Both the position numbers and the translations under genes were made by a program. This document shows positions 34,273 through 45,036 of a stretch of DNA of 64,000 bases, one piece after another. The notes under the pieces were generated by a model. It was not told where the DNA came from, made no database searches, and worked only from the letters and a program-made list of their open reading frames with translations. This stretch comes from an uncultured Bacteroidales bacterium. Its GTDB lineage: Bacteria; Bacteroidota; Bacteroidia; Bacteroidales; P3. Each line of letters starts with the position of its first letter. Position 1 is the first letter of the stretch. The stretch is from assembly GCA_949291555.1 (NCBI GenBank), contig CASEWE010000011.1, positions 1 through 64,000 of the forward strand, written 5' to 3'.

Positions 34273-35586
34273 TCAAAGCCCAACTCCGTAATATTCAAAT
34301 CCTTCCTTGCGCAGTTCGTCCCGGTCATAAAGATTCCGACCATCGAACAGCACGGGAAAGGAAAGGTAATGCTTCACCCTTTCCCATTCAGGAAAACGGA
34401 ATTCCGTCCACTCCGTCACCAAAAACAACACGTCGGCCCCGTCTACCGCTTCATAGATGTCATGGCAATAAGCAATCCGGTCGCCGATCCTCCGACGGCA
34501 TTCCGCCATCGATATAGGGTCGTACGCCCGCACTTTGCACCCCATTCCCAGCAGTTCCTCTATCATCACCAAAGAGGGAGCCTCCCGCATGTCGTCCGTT
34601 CCAGGCTTGAACGCCAAGCCCCAAAAGGCCACCGTCATGCCCGAGGCTTTCTCGCCGAAACGTTTGGCGAATTTTCTCACCAAAAGGGACTTCTGCGACT
34701 GGTTCACCTCTTCCACCGCTTTCAGCACCCGCATGGGATAACCCTCGTCTTGCGCTGTCTTTATCAAGGCCTTCACGTCTTTTGGGAAGCAGGAGCCCCC
34801 GTAGCCGATTCCGGGATAAAGGAACTTGGTCCCGATGCGGGAATCGCTCCCGATGCCTTTGCGCACGCTGTTCACATCGGCCCCGACCAATTCGCAAAGA
34901 TTGGCGATGTCGTTCATGAAGCTTATCCGGGTCGCCAACATGGAATTTGCCGCATATTTAGTCATTTCCGCCGAAGGTATGTCCATGAAAAGGATCGGAT
35001 GCCCATTCAACGTGAACGGCTTGTACAGCTTGGCCATCACCTCTTTGGCGCGTTCGGCCTGCACGCCGACCACGATGCGCTCGGGATACATGAAATCCTT
35101 GATGGCCGAACCCTCCTTCAGGAACTCGGGATTGGATGCGACATCGAACGGAATTTCCGCGCCTCGAGCGGCCAGCTCCGCTTCCAAAGCCGCCCGCACT
35201 TTGCATGCCGTGCCCACAGGCACCGTGCTTTTGGTCACCACCAGCAAATACCCTTTCATGCACCTGCCCACCTCCCGGGCAACGTCCAGCACATAATGCA
35301 GATCGGCGCTCCCGTCCTCGTCGGGAGGAGTCCCGACAGCAATGAAAACCACCTCGGCATCGTCGATGCCTTGCGCGATGGAGGTAGTAAAAGATATCCT
35401 GCCCTTCTGTATGTTTTTCTGCAAAAGCTCTTCCAAACCTTGCTCGTAGATCGGGGGAATCCCCTGCTGCAATGCCGCGATTTTTTCCAAATCCACATCC
35501 ACGCAGCAGACATCCGTCCCCATCTCGGCAAAACAAGTTCCTGTCACCAAACCGACATAGCCGGTTCCCACAATTGTAACTTTCAT
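34273..35586 (-). CDS. ugd: UDP-glucose 6-dehydrogenase
   Basis: Oxidises UDP-glucose to UDP-glucuronic acid with two NAD. The 437-residue protein has GTGYVGLVTG at 7-16 for NAD, a central domain, the catalytic cysteine in GYGGSCFPKD, and a C-terminal UDP-binding domain. It is first in the leftward ugd-uxs-rmlD-rsfS-ftsH-LUD-cdsA-psd run and divergent from rpsL. Between them lies a 474-base gap with a promoter-box array reading toward ugd. Confidence 0.96.
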   Translation of the reverse strand: MKVTIVGTGYVGLVTGTCFAEMGTDVCCVDVDLEKIAALQQGIPPIYEQGLEELLQKNIQKGRISFTTSIAQGIDDAEVVFIAVGTPPDEDGSADLHYVLDVAREVGRCMKGYLLVVTKSTVPVGTACKVRAALEAELAARGAEIPFDVASNPEFLKEGSAIKDFMYPERIVVGVQAERAKEVMAKLYKPFTLNGHPILFMDIPSAEMTKYAANSMLATRISFMNDIANLCELVGADVNSVRKGIGSDSRIGTKFLYPGIGYGGSCFPKDVKALIKTAQDEGYPMRVLKAVEEVNQSQKSLLVRKFAKRFGEKASGMTVAFWGLAFKPGTDDMREAPSLVMIEELLGMGCKVRAYDPISMAECRRRIGDRIAYCHDIYEAVDGADVLFLVTEWTEFRFPEWERVKHYLSFPVLFDGRNLYDRDELRKEGFEYYGVGL

Positions 35587-35696
35587 ATATTATATAATCG
35601 CAAGATTGCACATAAGCCGCAACGCCCTCCCGAACCCTGCATGAAGAGTCCGCCTTGCCTTGCGGCAAGACGCCAAGGACATGCTTGCAAAACCTG

Positions 35697-35880
35697 CAAA
35701 GATAATGAAAAGATAAGGAAAGGTGAAAGGCGAGCCCATACAAGCTTGCCTAAGAGTGCTTGACCGAGCGCTTCCTGTTTCCGTTCCAACAAAGATAGCG
35801 AAAGGCGAGCGCCATGCGCCATCGAGCTTGCTCGGATGGCCATGGCCGAGCCGCCTCCTATCTTCGTGAAACAAAGATAA
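35697..35880 (-). repeat. decayed tandem array of -7-box modules upstream of ugd
   Basis: Read on the minus strand, three related modules follow each other. TATCTTTG boxes lie at 35872-35879, 35790-35797 and 35697-35704. The first is followed by CACGAAGATAGGAGGCGGC, then a GGCCATGGCC palindrome and GAGCAAGCTC. The second and third start with CTCGCCTTTC. The modules match the array before holB closely but are more degenerate. Orientation points at ugd. Confidence 0.8.
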
Positions 35881-35975
35881 CGCAAAACCCCGCCGAGGCA
35901 TTATCCTCAAGTTTCCCGCAAAGCCGGGGGCAAGCTCCGGAAATCTTCCCTTGCGATACTTTTTCTCACCTCCAA

Positions 35976-36006
35976 TTGTTTATATCAAAAAAAGGCCTTA
36001 TCTTTG
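35976..36006 (+). promoter_or_regulatory. promoter of the str/S10 ribosomal cluster
   Basis: Plus-strand TTG, 20 bases, TATCTTTG, about 48 bases before the rpsL ATG. This is the only good promoter seen upstream of the rightward translation cluster. Confidence 0.75.
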
Positions 36007-36060
36007 CGCTCCATTTTGCACTAAGTGTTTTAATATTATAACTAATACAAAACCAATAAA

Positions 36061-36438
36061 ATGCCAACAATCCAACAATTAGTTCGCAAGGGACGGCAAA
36101 AGTTGACCGACAAGAGCAAGTCTCCTGCGTTGGACGCTTGTCCCCAACGGCGCGGCGTTTGCATTCGTGTTTACACCACGACCCCGAAAAAGCCTAATTC
36201 GGCCATGCGGAAGGTTGCCCGTGTACGCCTTACCAACCAGAAAGAGGTGAACGCCTACATTCCCGGAGAAGGGCACAATCTCCAGGAACACTCCATCGTC
36301 ATGATCCGGGGCGGCCGTGTGAAAGACCTTCCGGGTGTAAGGTACCACATCATCCGCGGCGCACTGGACACCTCGGGGGTAGAAGGCCGCAACCAGCGCC
36401 GTTCCAAATACGGCACGAAGCGTCCCAAGAAAAAATAA
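36061..36438 (+). CDS. rpsL: 30S ribosomal protein S12
   Basis: Decoding-centre protein of the small subunit, 125 residues. The loop [19 protein letters not shown] carries the lysine linked to streptomycin sensitivity, and [12 protein letters not shown] the second site. Both are wild-type-like. First gene of the rightward cluster. Confidence 0.98.
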   Translation: MPTIQQLVRKGRQKLTDKSKSPALDACPQRRGVCIRVYTTTPKKPNSAMRKVARVRLTNQKEVNAYIPGEGHNLQEHSIVMIRGGRVKDLPGVRYHIIRGALDTSGVEGRNQRRSKYGTKRPKKK

Positions 36439-36461
36439 CGAGCTAAAGAAGGTAACATATC

Positions 36462-36929
36462 ATGAGAAAGACAACTCCTAAGAAAAAGGAAATCTTGCCC
36501 GATCCCCGGTTCAACGATGTCTTGGTGACCAAGTTCATCAACAACATCATGCTGGAGGGAAAGAAGAGCATCGCGCACGAAATTTTCTACGATGCAATCG
36601 ATGAAGTATCGGCCAAAACCAAGGAAAACGGGCTGGAAGTATGGAAAAAAGCCCTGTCGAACGTAACTCCTTCGGTAGAAGTACGCAGCCGCCGCGTAGG
36701 AGGGGCCACTTTCCAGATCCCTTCCGAAATCCGTCCTGAAAGGAAGCAGTCCATCGGGATGAAGAACCTGATCCTTTACGCCCGCAAACGCAACGAGAAA
36801 TCGATGGCGAAAAAGCTCGCGGCTGAAATCATGGCCGCTTACAAAGAAGAAGGGGCCGCCTACAAGCGCAAGGAAGACATTCACAGAATGGCCGAAGCCA
36901 ACAAGGCTTTCTCCCATTTTAAATTTTAA
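36462..36929 (+). CDS. rpsG: 30S ribosomal protein S7
   Basis: Primary 16S rRNA-binding protein that nucleates head assembly of the 30S subunit. Its 155 residues are typical, with [17 protein letters not shown] near the start and [19 protein letters not shown] in the middle. It lies 23 bases after rpsL and 8 before fusA. Confidence 0.98.
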   Translation: MRKTTPKKKEILPDPRFNDVLVTKFINNIMLEGKKSIAHEIFYDAIDEVSAKTKENGLEVWKKALSNVTPSVEVRSRRVGGATFQIPSEIRPERKQSIGMKNLILYARKRNEKSMAKKLAAEIMAAYKEEGAAYKRKEDIHRMAEANKAFSHFKF

Positions 36930-36937
36930 TTGAGACA

Positions 36938-39025
36938 ATGGCATACGATTTATCCAAAACCCGGAATATCGGGATCATGGCCCATATTGACGCCGGGAAA
37001 ACCACCTGTTCGGAACGTATCCTGTTCTACACGGGGAAAACCCACAAAATCGGCGAAACGCACGAAGGGACGGCTACGATGGACTGGATGGCCCAGGAGC
37101 AGGAACGCGGCATCACCATCACTTCGGCCGCGACTACCGTGTATTGGAAATACAACAGCAACGACTACAAAATCAACTTGATCGATACCCCGGGTCACGT
37201 AGACTTCACGGTAGAGGTAGAAAGGTCGTTGCGCGTGCTCGACGGGGCAGTAGCCGTATTCTGCGCCGTAGGCGGCGTCCAACCCCAGTCGGAAACAGTT
37301 TGGCGGCAAGCCAACAAGTACAAGGTCCCCCGGATTTGCTTCATCAACAAGATGGATCGCACAGGAGCGGACTTCTTCAATGTCGTAAGCCAGATTTCCG
37401 AACGTCTCCACGCCCATCCGGTAGCCATGGAGCTTCCTATCGGTCAAGAAGATACATTTATAGGCGTTGTCGACCTCATTACCAAGAAAGCCTACAAATG
37501 GGAAGACGAAAAAGGGACGGAATTCGATGAGATCCCGATCCCCGACGACTTGGTAGAACAAGTAGACGAGTACCACAACAAGCTGGTAGAAGCCGCAGCC
37601 GAAGAGGATGAAGCCTTGATGGAGAAATTTTTCGAAGATCCTGCCTCCATCACGGAAGAAGAAATCATCGCGGCCATCCGCAAGGGTACCATCGCCATGC
37701 ACATCAACCCCGTTTTCTGCGGTTCGGCCATCAAGAACAAAGGCGTACAGCCGCTTTTGGACGGGATCGTCCGTTTCCTTCCCAGCCCGCTCGATGTGGA
37801 AGCCGTTGTCGGCACCAATCCGGAAACCGGGGAGGAAGTCACCCGCAAAGTGGACGCCAAGGAACCTTTCTGCGCCTTGGCATTCAAGATTGCCACCGAT
37901 CCTTTCGTAGGCCGCATCGCTTTCTTCCGCGTCTATTCGGGCGCGCTCGAAGCCGGTTCTTACGTGCTCAACGCATCCACGGGCAAAAAAGAACGCATTT
38001 CCCGCATCCTTCAGATGCATGCCAACAAGCAGCAACCGCTGGATCGAATCGAGGCCGGCGACATCGGGGCCGCCGTGGGCTTCAAGGAAATCAAGACAGG
38101 GAATACCTTGTGCGATGAAGCCCATCCCATAAACCTCGAATCGATGTCTTTCCCCGAACCGGTAATCAGCATCGCCATCGAGCCGGTTTCCCAGCAAGAT
38201 GTCGACAAGCTGTCGAACGGCTTGATGAAGCTGGCCGAAGAAGATCCCACTTTCCGTGTAAAAAGCGACGAGAACTCCGGCCAGACGGTCATCAGCGGCA
38301 TGGGCGAACTGCACTTGGACATCCTCTTGGACCGCCTCAAGCGCGAATTCAAGGTGGAATGCAACCAAGGCCGCCCGCAAGTAGCCTACAAAGAAGCTAT
38401 CTGCTCGACGGTAGAACACCGCGAAGTTTACAAGAAGCAGACCGGCGGACGAGGCAAATTCGCCGATATCCTTTTCGAAATCTCTCCCGCCGATGAAGGC
38501 GTGAAAGGCTTGCAATTCATCAACGAAGTAAAGGGCGGCAACATCCCCAAGGAATTCATGCCAGCCATCGAGAAAGGCTTCAAGGCTTCGCTGGAAAACG
38601 GCGTTTTGGCCGGATACCCGCTCGAAAGCTTGAAAGTGCGCGTTCTCGACGGTTCGTTCCACCCGGTCGACTCCGATGCCCTTTCGTTTGAAGTCTGCGC
38701 CAAGATAGGCTTCCGCGAAGCTTGCAAGAAAGCCAAATCGATACTCCTCGAGCCGATCATGTCGGTCGAGATCGAAACGCCCGATGCCAACGTCGGCGAT
38801 GTTTCCAGCGACCTGAACCGCCGGCGAGGCATCATGGAGGGAATCGAAGCCAAGCCGGGAGGCCAGGCTATCCGCGCCAAAGTCCCCTTGTCCGAAATGT
38901 TCGGCTACGTGACCGCTTTGCGCACCTTGACCTCCGGCCGCGCAAGTTCCACCATGGAATACTCGCACCATGCCGAAGCGCCTGCGAACATCACGGCTGA
39001 AGTCGTAAAACAAGCCAACAAGTAA
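36938..39025 (+). CDS. fusA: elongation factor G
   Basis: Translocation GTPase, 695 residues. G1 AHIDAGKTT (about 16-24), G3 DTPGHVDF and G4 NKMD are intact, followed by domains II-V of usual length. It lies between rpsG and rpsJ with no tuf gene after it, as is usual in Bacteroidetes, which fuses the str and S10 groups into one cluster. Confidence 0.98.
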   Translation: MAYDLSKTRNIGIMAHIDAGKTTCSERILFYTGKTHKIGETHEGTATMDWMAQEQERGITITSAATTVYWKYNSNDYKINLIDTPGHVDFTVEVERSLRVLDGAVAVFCAVGGVQPQSETVWRQANKYKVPRICFINKMDRTGADFFNVVSQISERLHAHPVAMELPIGQEDTFIGVVDLITKKAYKWEDEKGTEFDEIPIPDDLVEQVDEYHNKLVEAAAEEDEALMEKFFEDPASITEEEIIAAIRKGTIAMHINPVFCGSAIKNKGVQPLLDGIVRFLPSPLDVEAVVGTNPETGEEVTRKVDAKEPFCALAFKIATDPFVGRIAFFRVYSGALEAGSYVLNASTGKKERISRILQMHANKQQPLDRIEAGDIGAAVGFKEIKTGNTLCDEAHPINLESMSFPEPVISIAIEPVSQQDVDKLSNGLMKLAEEDPTFRVKSDENSGQTVISGMGELHLDILLDRLKREFKVECNQGRPQVAYKEAICSTVEHREVYKKQTGGRGKFADILFEISPADEGVKGLQFINEVKGGNIPKEFMPAIEKGFKASLENGVLAGYPLESLKVRVLDGSFHPVDSDALSFEVCAKIGFREACKKAKSILLEPIMSVEIETPDANVGDVSSDLNRRRGIMEGIEAKPGGQAIRAKVPLSEMFGYVTALRTLTSGRASSTMEYSHHAEAPANITAEVVKQANK

Positions 39026-39090
39026 ATCAAACGTCGCAACGCCCCGAACCGAACCGGCCCGGGGCCGTTGCCTGTAAAAACAATAAAACC

Positions 39091-39399
39091 GTGAGTCAAC
39101 AAAGAATCAGAATCAAATTGAAGTCCTACGATTACAACTTGGTGGACAAATCCGCCGAGAAAATCGTAAAGACGGTAAAGATGACCGGAGCCATGGTGAC
39201 CGGGCCCATCCCCCTGCCCACCGACAAGAAAATCTTCACCGTCAACCGTTCGACCTTCGTCAACAAGAAGTCGCGCGAACAGTTCGAACTGTCCTCTTAC
39301 AAGCGTCTGCTGGATATTTACAGCAGCAGTTCGAAAACCATCGATGCCCTGATGAAACTGGAATTGCCCAGCGGCGTCGAAGTAGAGATCAAAGTCTGA
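39091..39399 (+). CDS. rpsJ: 30S ribosomal protein S10
   Basis: A 102-residue small-subunit head protein, also part of the Nus antitermination complex. It has [21 protein letters not shown] and the loop [17 protein letters not shown]. The start codon is GTG at 39091, 65 bases after fusA. Confidence 0.97.
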   Translation: MSQQRIRIKLKSYDYNLVDKSAEKIVKTVKMTGAMVTGPIPLPTDKKIFTVNRSTFVNKKSREQFELSSYKRLLDIYSSSSKTIDALMKLELPSGVEVEIKV

Positions 39400-39467
39400 C
39401 GCAAAGCCCTGAGCCGGCAAGCAAAAGGCGCTTGCATTTTTTTTAACAACCATTAACAAGCAAAGTA

Positions 39468-40097
39468 ATGTCCGGATTAATTGGAAGAAAAATCGGAATG
39501 ACTAGCATCTGGGATGCCTCCGGCCGCAACGTGCCGTGCACAGTGATCGAGGCTGGTCCTTGTGTGGTAACGCAAGTAAAAACAAAAGAGAAGGATGGCT
39601 ACGATGCCATTCAGCTGTCCTTTGGCGAACGTAAGGAAAAACATACCTCCAAAGCCTTGATGGGGCATTTTTCAAAAGCCAACACGACCCCGAAGCTGGT
39701 TAGCATGGAATTCTCCCGTTTCGAGGAGGGATCCCGCAAATCCTTCGGCGAAATCCTTACGGTGGAAGTCTTCACGGAAGGCGAATTCATCGATGTGGCT
39801 GGCACCACGAAAGGCCATGGTTTCCAAGGGGTAGTGAAAAGGCACGGCTTCGGCGGTGTTGGTCAAACGACTCACGGTCAGCACAACCGCCTCAGAGCCC
39901 CCGGTTCCGTAGGTGCATCCTCCTATCCTTCCCGTTTGTTCAAAGGCCTCCGCATGGCAGGGCAAACCGGCAATGCAAGAAGGAAAAGCATCAACTTGGA
40001 AATCGTCAAGATCGTTCCTGAGAAAAATTTGATTTTAGTAAAAGGTTCCGTTCCCGGTCCCAAAGGTTCATTTTTAAAATTAGAGAGATGGAGTTAA
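39468..40097 (+). CDS. rplC: 50S ribosomal protein L3
   Basis: Large-subunit assembly initiator near the peptidyl-transferase centre, 209 residues. [17 protein letters not shown] at the start and the extended loop [28 protein letters not shown] region are clear. Its end overlaps rplD by 10 bases. Confidence 0.98.
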   Translation: MSGLIGRKIGMTSIWDASGRNVPCTVIEAGPCVVTQVKTKEKDGYDAIQLSFGERKEKHTSKALMGHFSKANTTPKLVSMEFSRFEEGSRKSFGEILTVEVFTEGEFIDVAGTTKGHGFQGVVKRHGFGGVGQTTHGQHNRLRAPGSVGASSYPSRLFKGLRMAGQTGNARRKSINLEIVKIVPEKNLILVKGSVPGPKGSFLKLERWS

Positions 40098-40723
40098 CAG
40101 TTTACAATACAGCCGGCCAGGAAACCGGAAAGACGGTACATGTTGCCGATGTCATCGTCAACACCGAACCGAACGACCACGCCATTTACTTGGACGTGAA
40201 GCAATACATGGCTAACCGCCGCCAAGGGACCCACAAAACGAAAGAAAGGTCCGAACTGAGCGGGAGTACCCGGAAACTCGGCAAACAGAAAGGTGGCGGC
40301 GGAGCCCGCCGCGGGGATATCAACTCTCCCCTTTTGCATGGAGGAGCCCGTGTATTCGGTCCTCGTCCGCGCGACTACAGCTTCAAATTGAACAAGAAGC
40401 TCAAGCGCCTGGCTCGGTTGTCGGCCTTGGCTTACAAATTCAAAGAAAACAATGTCACGGTAGTTGAGGATTTTTCGTTCGAAGCACCCAAGACCAAGAA
40501 AATGCTGGAAATACTCCGGAACTTGAATCTTGCTGAAAAAAAATCACTTATCGTGCTTGCGGAATCAAATAAATTTGTATTTTTGTCCTCCCGAAATCTG
40601 CCAAAGATTAGGGTCGTAAGTGTCGAAAACTTAAATACTTACGAAATCTTGAACGCGAAAAACCTCTTGTTCGTGGAAAGCTCTGCCAAGAAATTGGAAG
40701 CTATGTATACGGGCCAAGAGTAG
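40088..40723 (+). CDS. rplD: 50S ribosomal protein L4
   Basis: Large-subunit tunnel protein, 211 residues. The conserved loop [12 protein letters not shown] and [13 protein letters not shown] are present. In some bacteria L4 represses the S10 operon; no leader of that kind was recognised here. Starts inside the end of rplC. Confidence 0.98.
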   Translation: MELTVYNTAGQETGKTVHVADVIVNTEPNDHAIYLDVKQYMANRRQGTHKTKERSELSGSTRKLGKQKGGGGARRGDINSPLLHGGARVFGPRPRDYSFKLNKKLKRLARLSALAYKFKENNVTVVEDFSFEAPKTKKMLEILRNLNLAEKKSLIVLAESNKFVFLSSRNLPKIRVVSVENLNTYEILNAKNLLFVESSAKKLEAMYTGQE

Positions 40724-40748
40724 CGAAAAACCGCTTAAAAGAAGAGAA

Positions 40749-41039
40749 ATGAACGTGATAATCAAACCTATCGTCACCGAAAAGATGACCCGGATGACGG
40801 AAAAATTCAACCGCGTGGGCTTCATCGTTGAGAAAACGGCGAACAAGATTGAAATCAAAAAAGCGGTAGAAAAAATGTACGGCGTGAAGGTTCTTCGTGT
40901 CAACACCATAAACCAGCCCGGAAAACGGAAATCCCGTTATACGAAAGCCGGTCTCATCGAGGGTAGGACAAGCGCCGTCAAAAAAGCCCTGGTGACCTTG
41001 GCAAAAGGCGACACGATTGATTTTTACAGTAACATTTAA
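40749..41039 (+). CDS. rplW: 50S ribosomal protein L23
   Basis: Exit-tunnel protein and docking site for trigger factor and SRP, 96 residues. [15 protein letters not shown] at the N-terminus and [14 protein letters not shown] are typical. Five bases separate it from rplB. Confidence 0.98.
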   Translation: MNVIIKPIVTEKMTRMTEKFNRVGFIVEKTANKIEIKKAVEKMYGVKVLRVNTINQPGKRKSRYTKAGLIEGRTSAVKKALVTLAKGDTIDFYSNI

Positions 41040-41044
41040 GAACA

Positions 41045-41869
41045 ATGGCTTTAAAGAAATTCAAACCCACCACTGCGGGTCAACGTTTTAAAATCATCAG
41101 CGCGTTCGACGACATCACCACCAGCAAGCCTGAAAAGTCTTTGCTGATCACCATCCACAAGACAGGCGGACGCAACAATAAAGGCCGCAGGACCATGCGC
41201 TATATCGGAGGCGGGCATAAGAGAAGGTACCGCATCATCGATTTCAAGCGCGAAAAAGACCAGGTACCTGCAATCGTAAAGACCATCGAATACGATCCCA
41301 ACCGTTCGGCTCGTATCGCCCTTCTGGCCTATGCCGATGGGGAAAAACGGTACATTCTGGCTCCCAGCGGACTGCAAGTCGGCCAGAAAGTGATTTCGGG
41401 GAAAAATGTAGCGCCCGATCTGGGCAATGCCCTTTTCCTGAGCGAAATCCCTTTAGGTACTTTGATCCACAACATCGAGCTTCGTCCTGGCCAAGGAGGA
41501 AAAATCGTGCGCAGTGCAGGGACTTACGCCCAATTGCTTTCGCGTGACGACAAATACGCGATCATCAAATTGCCTTCCGGGGAAACCCGCAAGATCCTTC
41601 AGGCTTGCAAAGCGACCATCGGGGTTACTTCCAATGCGGAACACAACCTGGAATCGTCAGGAAAGGCTGGCCGCAGCCGCTGGTTAGGCCGTCGGCCGCG
41701 CAACCGTGGCGTTGTCATGAACCCGGTAGACCACCCGATGGGCGGTGGCGAAGGCCGTGCTTCCGGAGGTCATCCTCGTTCCAGGAAGGGTCTGCCTGCA
41801 AAGGGATACAAGACCCGTCGCCGGAAGAATCCTTCCAATCAATACATCATCGAAAGAAGGAAGAAGTAA
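41045..41869 (+). CDS. rplB: 50S ribosomal protein L2
   Basis: Peptidyl-transferase-centre protein, 274 residues. [22 protein letters not shown] near the start and the C-terminal [14 protein letters not shown] motif with the conserved histidine are intact. Confidence 0.98.
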   Translation: MALKKFKPTTAGQRFKIISAFDDITTSKPEKSLLITIHKTGGRNNKGRRTMRYIGGGHKRRYRIIDFKREKDQVPAIVKTIEYDPNRSARIALLAYADGEKRYILAPSGLQVGQKVISGKNVAPDLGNALFLSEIPLGTLIHNIELRPGQGGKIVRSAGTYAQLLSRDDKYAIIKLPSGETRKILQACKATIGVTSNAEHNLESSGKAGRSRWLGRRPRNRGVVMNPVDHPMGGGEGRASGGHPRSRKGLPAKGYKTRRRKNPSNQYIIERRKK

Positions 41870-41887
41870 TCTTAAAACAGCAGAAAC

Positions 41888-42166
41888 ATGAGCCGTTCAA
41901 TCAAAAAGGGTCCATATATCCACTACAAACTGGAGAAGAAAGTCCTTGCCGCTGCCGAAAGCAAAAAGAAAGTCACCATCAAGACGTGGTCGAGGGCTTC
42001 CATGATCTCTCCCGATTTCGTAGGCCAGACCATCGCGGTCCACAACGGGAACAAGTTCGTGCCGGTATTCATTACAGAAAACATGGTTGGCCACAAGTTG
42101 GGGGAATTCGCCCCGACCCGGACTTTCCGCGGGCACGCAGGCAACAGAGACAAAGGAAAAAAGTAA
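41888..42166 (+). CDS. rpsS: 30S ribosomal protein S19
   Basis: Small-subunit head protein, 92 residues. It starts [15 protein letters not shown] and contains [24 protein letters not shown]. Standard position after rplB. Confidence 0.98.
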   Translation: MSRSIKKGPYIHYKLEKKVLAAAESKKKVTIKTWSRASMISPDFVGQTIAVHNGNKFVPVFITENMVGHKLGEFAPTRTFRGHAGNRDKGKK

Positions 42167-42193
42167 TCACCGTCAGAAAAATAGCATAGAGCA

Positions 42194-42676
42194 ATGGGAT
42201 CGAGAAAACGTATTCGTGCTGAAAAGTTGAAAGAGCAGAAGAAGACGCTCTACGTGGCCAAGTTGAGAAACAACCCGACTTCCCCGCGCAAAACTCGGTA
42301 TACCGCCGATCTGATCCGCGGTTTGGATGTAGGGAAAGCTTTGGCCATCCTTCAATACGGGCATCGGGAAGCGGCTCCGAAAATGCACAAATTGCTCCGT
42401 TCGGCAATTGCCAACTGGCAAAACAAAAACGAAGGGGTCCGCATGGAAGACGCCCGCTTGTACGTGAAGGAGATTTTCGTGGACGGTGGCGCTCAGTTGA
42501 AAAGGCTTCGCCCCGCCCCCCAAGGCCGCGGATACAGGATCCGCAAGCGTTCCAACCACATCACGCTTATCTTGGGGACCCGCGATGCTTCGTCCACTGA
42601 AAACAAGAAACGGTCGAACCGGGCAAAAGCGCAGGTGCAAGAGAATGTTGAAAAGTCAGAATCTGAAAACAAGTAA
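42194..42676 (+). CDS. rplV: 50S ribosomal protein L22 with C-terminal tail
   Basis: Tunnel-lining protein. The fold covers about residues 15-130, with [18 protein letters not shown] and the loop [24 protein letters not shown] hairpin. A charged tail of about 28 residues (rich in Lys, Glu, Asn and Ser) follows, making 160 residues against about 110 in E. coli. Two bases separate it from rpsC. Confidence 0.97.
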   Translation: MGSRKRIRAEKLKEQKKTLYVAKLRNNPTSPRKTRYTADLIRGLDVGKALAILQYGHREAAPKMHKLLRSAIANWQNKNEGVRMEDARLYVKEIFVDGGAQLKRLRPAPQGRGYRIRKRSNHITLILGTRDASSTENKKRSNRAKAQVQENVEKSESENK

Positions 42677-42678
42677 CA

Positions 42679-43410
42679 ATGGGACAAAAGACAAACCCTA
42701 TAGGTAATCGTTTGGGAATCATCCGCGGCTGGGATTCCAGCTGGTATGGCGGGCGCAACTTCGAAGCCAAATTGGTTGAAGACGATAAAATCCGCAAATA
42801 CCTGAATGCCCGTTTAGCAAACTGCAGTGTTTCCAAAATCCTGATCGAACGCACGTTGAAAATGGTTACCATTACTATTTTCACGGCACGTCCGGGATTG
42901 ATCATCGGGAAAGCCGGCCAGCAGGTCGACAAACTGAAGGAAGAATTGAAGAAACTCACGGGCAAGGAAATCCAAATCAGCATTTCCGAAATCAAACGTC
43001 CCGAATTGGATGCCGTTATCGTGTCGGCTTCCATTGCCCGCCAGCTTGAAGGCCGCGTATCCTACCGCAAAGCCATCAAAACCGCTATCGCATCAGCCAT
43101 GCGCATGGGGGCCGAAGGTATCAAAATACAGATTTCCGGCCGTTTAGGTGGTGCGGAAATGGCGCGTACAGAACACTTCAAAGAAGGCCGTACCCCCTTG
43201 CATACATTCAGGGCCGATATCGATTACGCACTCAGCGAAGCCCATACCACCTACGGGCGCCTGGGCATCAAAGTCTGGATCTGCCGCGGCATCATCTACG
43301 GGAAACGAGACCTGTCCGCCAGTTTCGCGGCTGTACCGGCCTCGAAGGAAAATTCGCGTCCTATGCCTCCCCGTTCCGGAATGGGCGGCAGGCGGAAAAA
43401 AGCCAACTAA
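42679..43410 (+). CDS. rpsC: 30S ribosomal protein S3
   Basis: mRNA-entry protein with helicase role, 243 residues. [20 protein letters not shown] at the start, the KH-domain GXXG in IIGKAGQQ, and the C-terminal domain [12 protein letters not shown] are clear. Confidence 0.98.
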   Translation: MGQKTNPIGNRLGIIRGWDSSWYGGRNFEAKLVEDDKIRKYLNARLANCSVSKILIERTLKMVTITIFTARPGLIIGKAGQQVDKLKEELKKLTGKEIQISISEIKRPELDAVIVSASIARQLEGRVSYRKAIKTAIASAMRMGAEGIKIQISGRLGGAEMARTEHFKEGRTPLHTFRADIDYALSEAHTTYGRLGIKVWICRGIIYGKRDLSASFAAVPASKENSRPMPPRSGMGGRRKKAN

Positions 43411-43441
43411 TTTTTTGCGAACATTTTAACATTATAAAGCA

Positions 43442-43864
43442 ATGTTACAACCTAAGAAAACCAAATACAGAAAGCAACAAAAAGGCCGGATCAAGGGGAA
43501 TACCAAGAGAGGGGCCGAAATTGCTTTCGGTTCTTTTGGCATCAAGGCTATGGAAAGCGCTTTCATCACGGCCCGGCAACTTGAAGCCGCCCGTCAAGCC
43601 GTGACTCGTTACATGAAACGTGAAGGCCAGATCTGGATTCGTGTTTTCCCGGATAAACCCATTACCAAAAAGCCTAATGAAGTGCGTATGGGTAAAGGGA
43701 AAGGAGCTCCTGAATACTTTGTGGCTCGCGTAAGCCCGGGTCGAATTCTTTTCGAAGCCGATGGTGTTCCCTTGGATGTGGCCAAGGAAGCCCTCCGCTT
43801 GGCTTCCCAAAAATTGCCCATTGCCGTCAAGTTCATTGTAAGAAGAGATTACGTAGCCGAATAA
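43442..43864 (+). CDS. rplP: 50S ribosomal protein L16
   Basis: Large-subunit protein near the A-site tRNA, 140 residues. [17 protein letters not shown] and [16 protein letters not shown] are signatures. It lies 31 bases after rpsC. Confidence 0.98.
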   Translation: MLQPKKTKYRKQQKGRIKGNTKRGAEIAFGSFGIKAMESAFITARQLEAARQAVTRYMKREGQIWIRVFPDKPITKKPNEVRMGKGKGAPEYFVARVSPGRILFEADGVPLDVAKEALRLASQKLPIAVKFIVRRDYVAE

Positions 43865-43880
43865 CAAGGGAAAACACGCC

Positions 43881-44081
43881 ATGAAATCAGAATTCGTAGT
43901 AAAAGAATTATCGACCGCGGAATTGAAAGACCGCTTGGATACGGAAAGGGCTGCTTTGCACAAGATGAAATTCAACCACGCGATTTCTCCTGTGGAAAAC
44001 CCGAACCTTATCAAGAGCCACAAAAAGAATATCGCCCGTATCCTGACGGAATTGCGCCGCAGGGAATTGGCTGCTAACTAA
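43881..44081 (+). CDS. rpmC: 50S ribosomal protein L29
   Basis: A 66-residue two-helix exit-tunnel protein. [23 protein letters not shown] and [23 protein letters not shown] are typical. It ends 20 bases before rpsQ. Confidence 0.97.
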   Translation: MKSEFVVKELSTAELKDRLDTERAALHKMKFNHAISPVENPNLIKSHKKNIARILTELRRRELAAN

Positions 44082-44101
44082 TGCCAAAAAGGAGAGGAAA
44101 C

Positions 44102-44356
44102 ATGAAAAGGAATCTTAGAAAAGAGCGAATTGGCGTTGTGGTCAGCGACAAGATGCAGAAGACCATCACCGTCAGGGTCGAAGGCAAGACGAAACATCCT
44201 ATTTACGGGAAATTCATCACCAAATCGACCAAATTCAAGGCACATGACGAAAACAATGAATGCCATGTGGGTGATACCGTACGCATCATGGAAACCCGTC
44301 CTCTGAGCAAAGACAAACGTTGGAGATTAGTTGAAATCATTGAAAGAGCTAAATAA
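44102..44356 (+). CDS. rpsQ: 30S ribosomal protein S17
   Basis: Small-subunit 16S rRNA-binding protein with OB fold, 84 residues from ATG at 44102. This start has a clear AAGGAGAGG upstream and fits [13 protein letters not shown] of the family; the ATG at 44081 would add seven residues and overlap rpmC. The signature [20 protein letters not shown] is present. Confidence 0.97.
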   Translation: MKRNLRKERIGVVVSDKMQKTITVRVEGKTKHPIYGKFITKSTKFKAHDENNECHVGDTVRIMETRPLSKDKRWRLVEIIERAK

Positions 44357-44358
44357 TT

Positions 44359-44702
44359 ATGATACAGCAAGAAACTAGACTTAGTGTTGCCGATACATTC
44401 GCGTTCTTGGAGGTACCAAAAGAAGATACGCAAGTGTGGGAGACAAAATCGTGGTTGCCATCAAAGACGCGCTTCCTTCGGGCAATGTTAAGAAAGGAAC
44501 CGTATCGAAGGCTGTTGTCGTAAGGACCAAGAAAGAAGTCCGTCGTCCCGATGGGTCTTACATCCGCTTCGATGACAATGCCGTTGTGTTGCTTAATGCC
44601 GCCGACGAAATGCGCGGGACCCGTATCTTCGGCCCTGTTGCCCGCGAGTTGCGCGAAAAGCAATTCATGAAGATTGTTTCACTGGCACCTGAAGTGCTTT
44701 AA
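44359..44702 (+). pseudogene. rplN: 50S ribosomal protein L14, apparently frameshifted by a 25-base deletion
   Basis: L14 is a universal, essential large-subunit protein and the binding site of RsfS. From ATG at 44359 the reading [12 protein letters not shown] is correct L14, but GAT at 44392-44394 is followed by AC and then ATT CGC GTT CTT GGA GGT, which is IRVLGG in the next frame. The nine residues that normally join VAD to IRVLGG (NSGAKEVLC-like) are missing: 2 bases stand where 27 are expected. Translation from 44359 stops after 54 codons at 44521-44523. The downstream frame, intact to the stop at 44702 (SVGDKIVV to SLAPEVL), has no ATG; its first usable start is GTG at 44436. An assembly or sequencing error is the simplest explanation. 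Confidence 0.85.
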
Positions 44703-44718
44703 CCGAGTAAATACAGCC

Positions 44719-45036
44719 ATGAAATTACACATCAAAAAAGGAGACACTGTCAAGGTGTTAGCGGGTGATGACAAAGGCCGGCAAGGCAAGATTCTCCACG
44801 TGGACGTAAAGAAGCAGCGCGCCAAAGTGGAAGGGCTCAACATGGTGGCCAAGCATACCAAGCCCAGTTCCAAGAATCCTCAAGGTGGCATCATCCGGCA
44901 GGAAGCCGGAATCCATATCTCCAACCTGATGGTGGTGGACAGCAAGGGCAACGCGACCCGCATAGGCCGGAGACTGGATGAAAAAACCAACAAATCAGTT
45001 CGCTATTCTAAAAAGTCAGGGGAGGTAATTAAGTAA
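44719..45036 (+). CDS. rplX: 50S ribosomal protein L24
   Basis: Large-subunit assembly initiator, 105 residues with a KOW motif ([21 protein letters not shown]). ATG at 44719 is the family start, 16 bases after rplN. Its stop overlaps the rplE start by one base (TAATG). Confidence 0.97.
   Translation: MKLHIKKGDTVKVLAGDDKGRQGKILHVDVKKQRAKVEGLNMVAKHTKPSSKNPQGGIIRQEAGIHISNLMVVDSKGNATRIGRRLDEKTNKSVRYSKKSGEVIK

Noticed and set aside
35590..35910. 106-codon frame upstream of ugd
   Set aside because: It is a translation of the repeat modules; the same peptide phrase recurs in the holB array in more than one frame.
36950..39013. 687-codon open frame antisense to fusA
   Set aside because: Shadow of a highly biased gene; EF-G is unmistakable on the other strand.
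44359..44702. Programmed frameshifting in rplN
   Set aside because: A shift would restore the frame but not the nine missing conserved residues, and no slippery heptamer or stimulatory structure stands at the junction.
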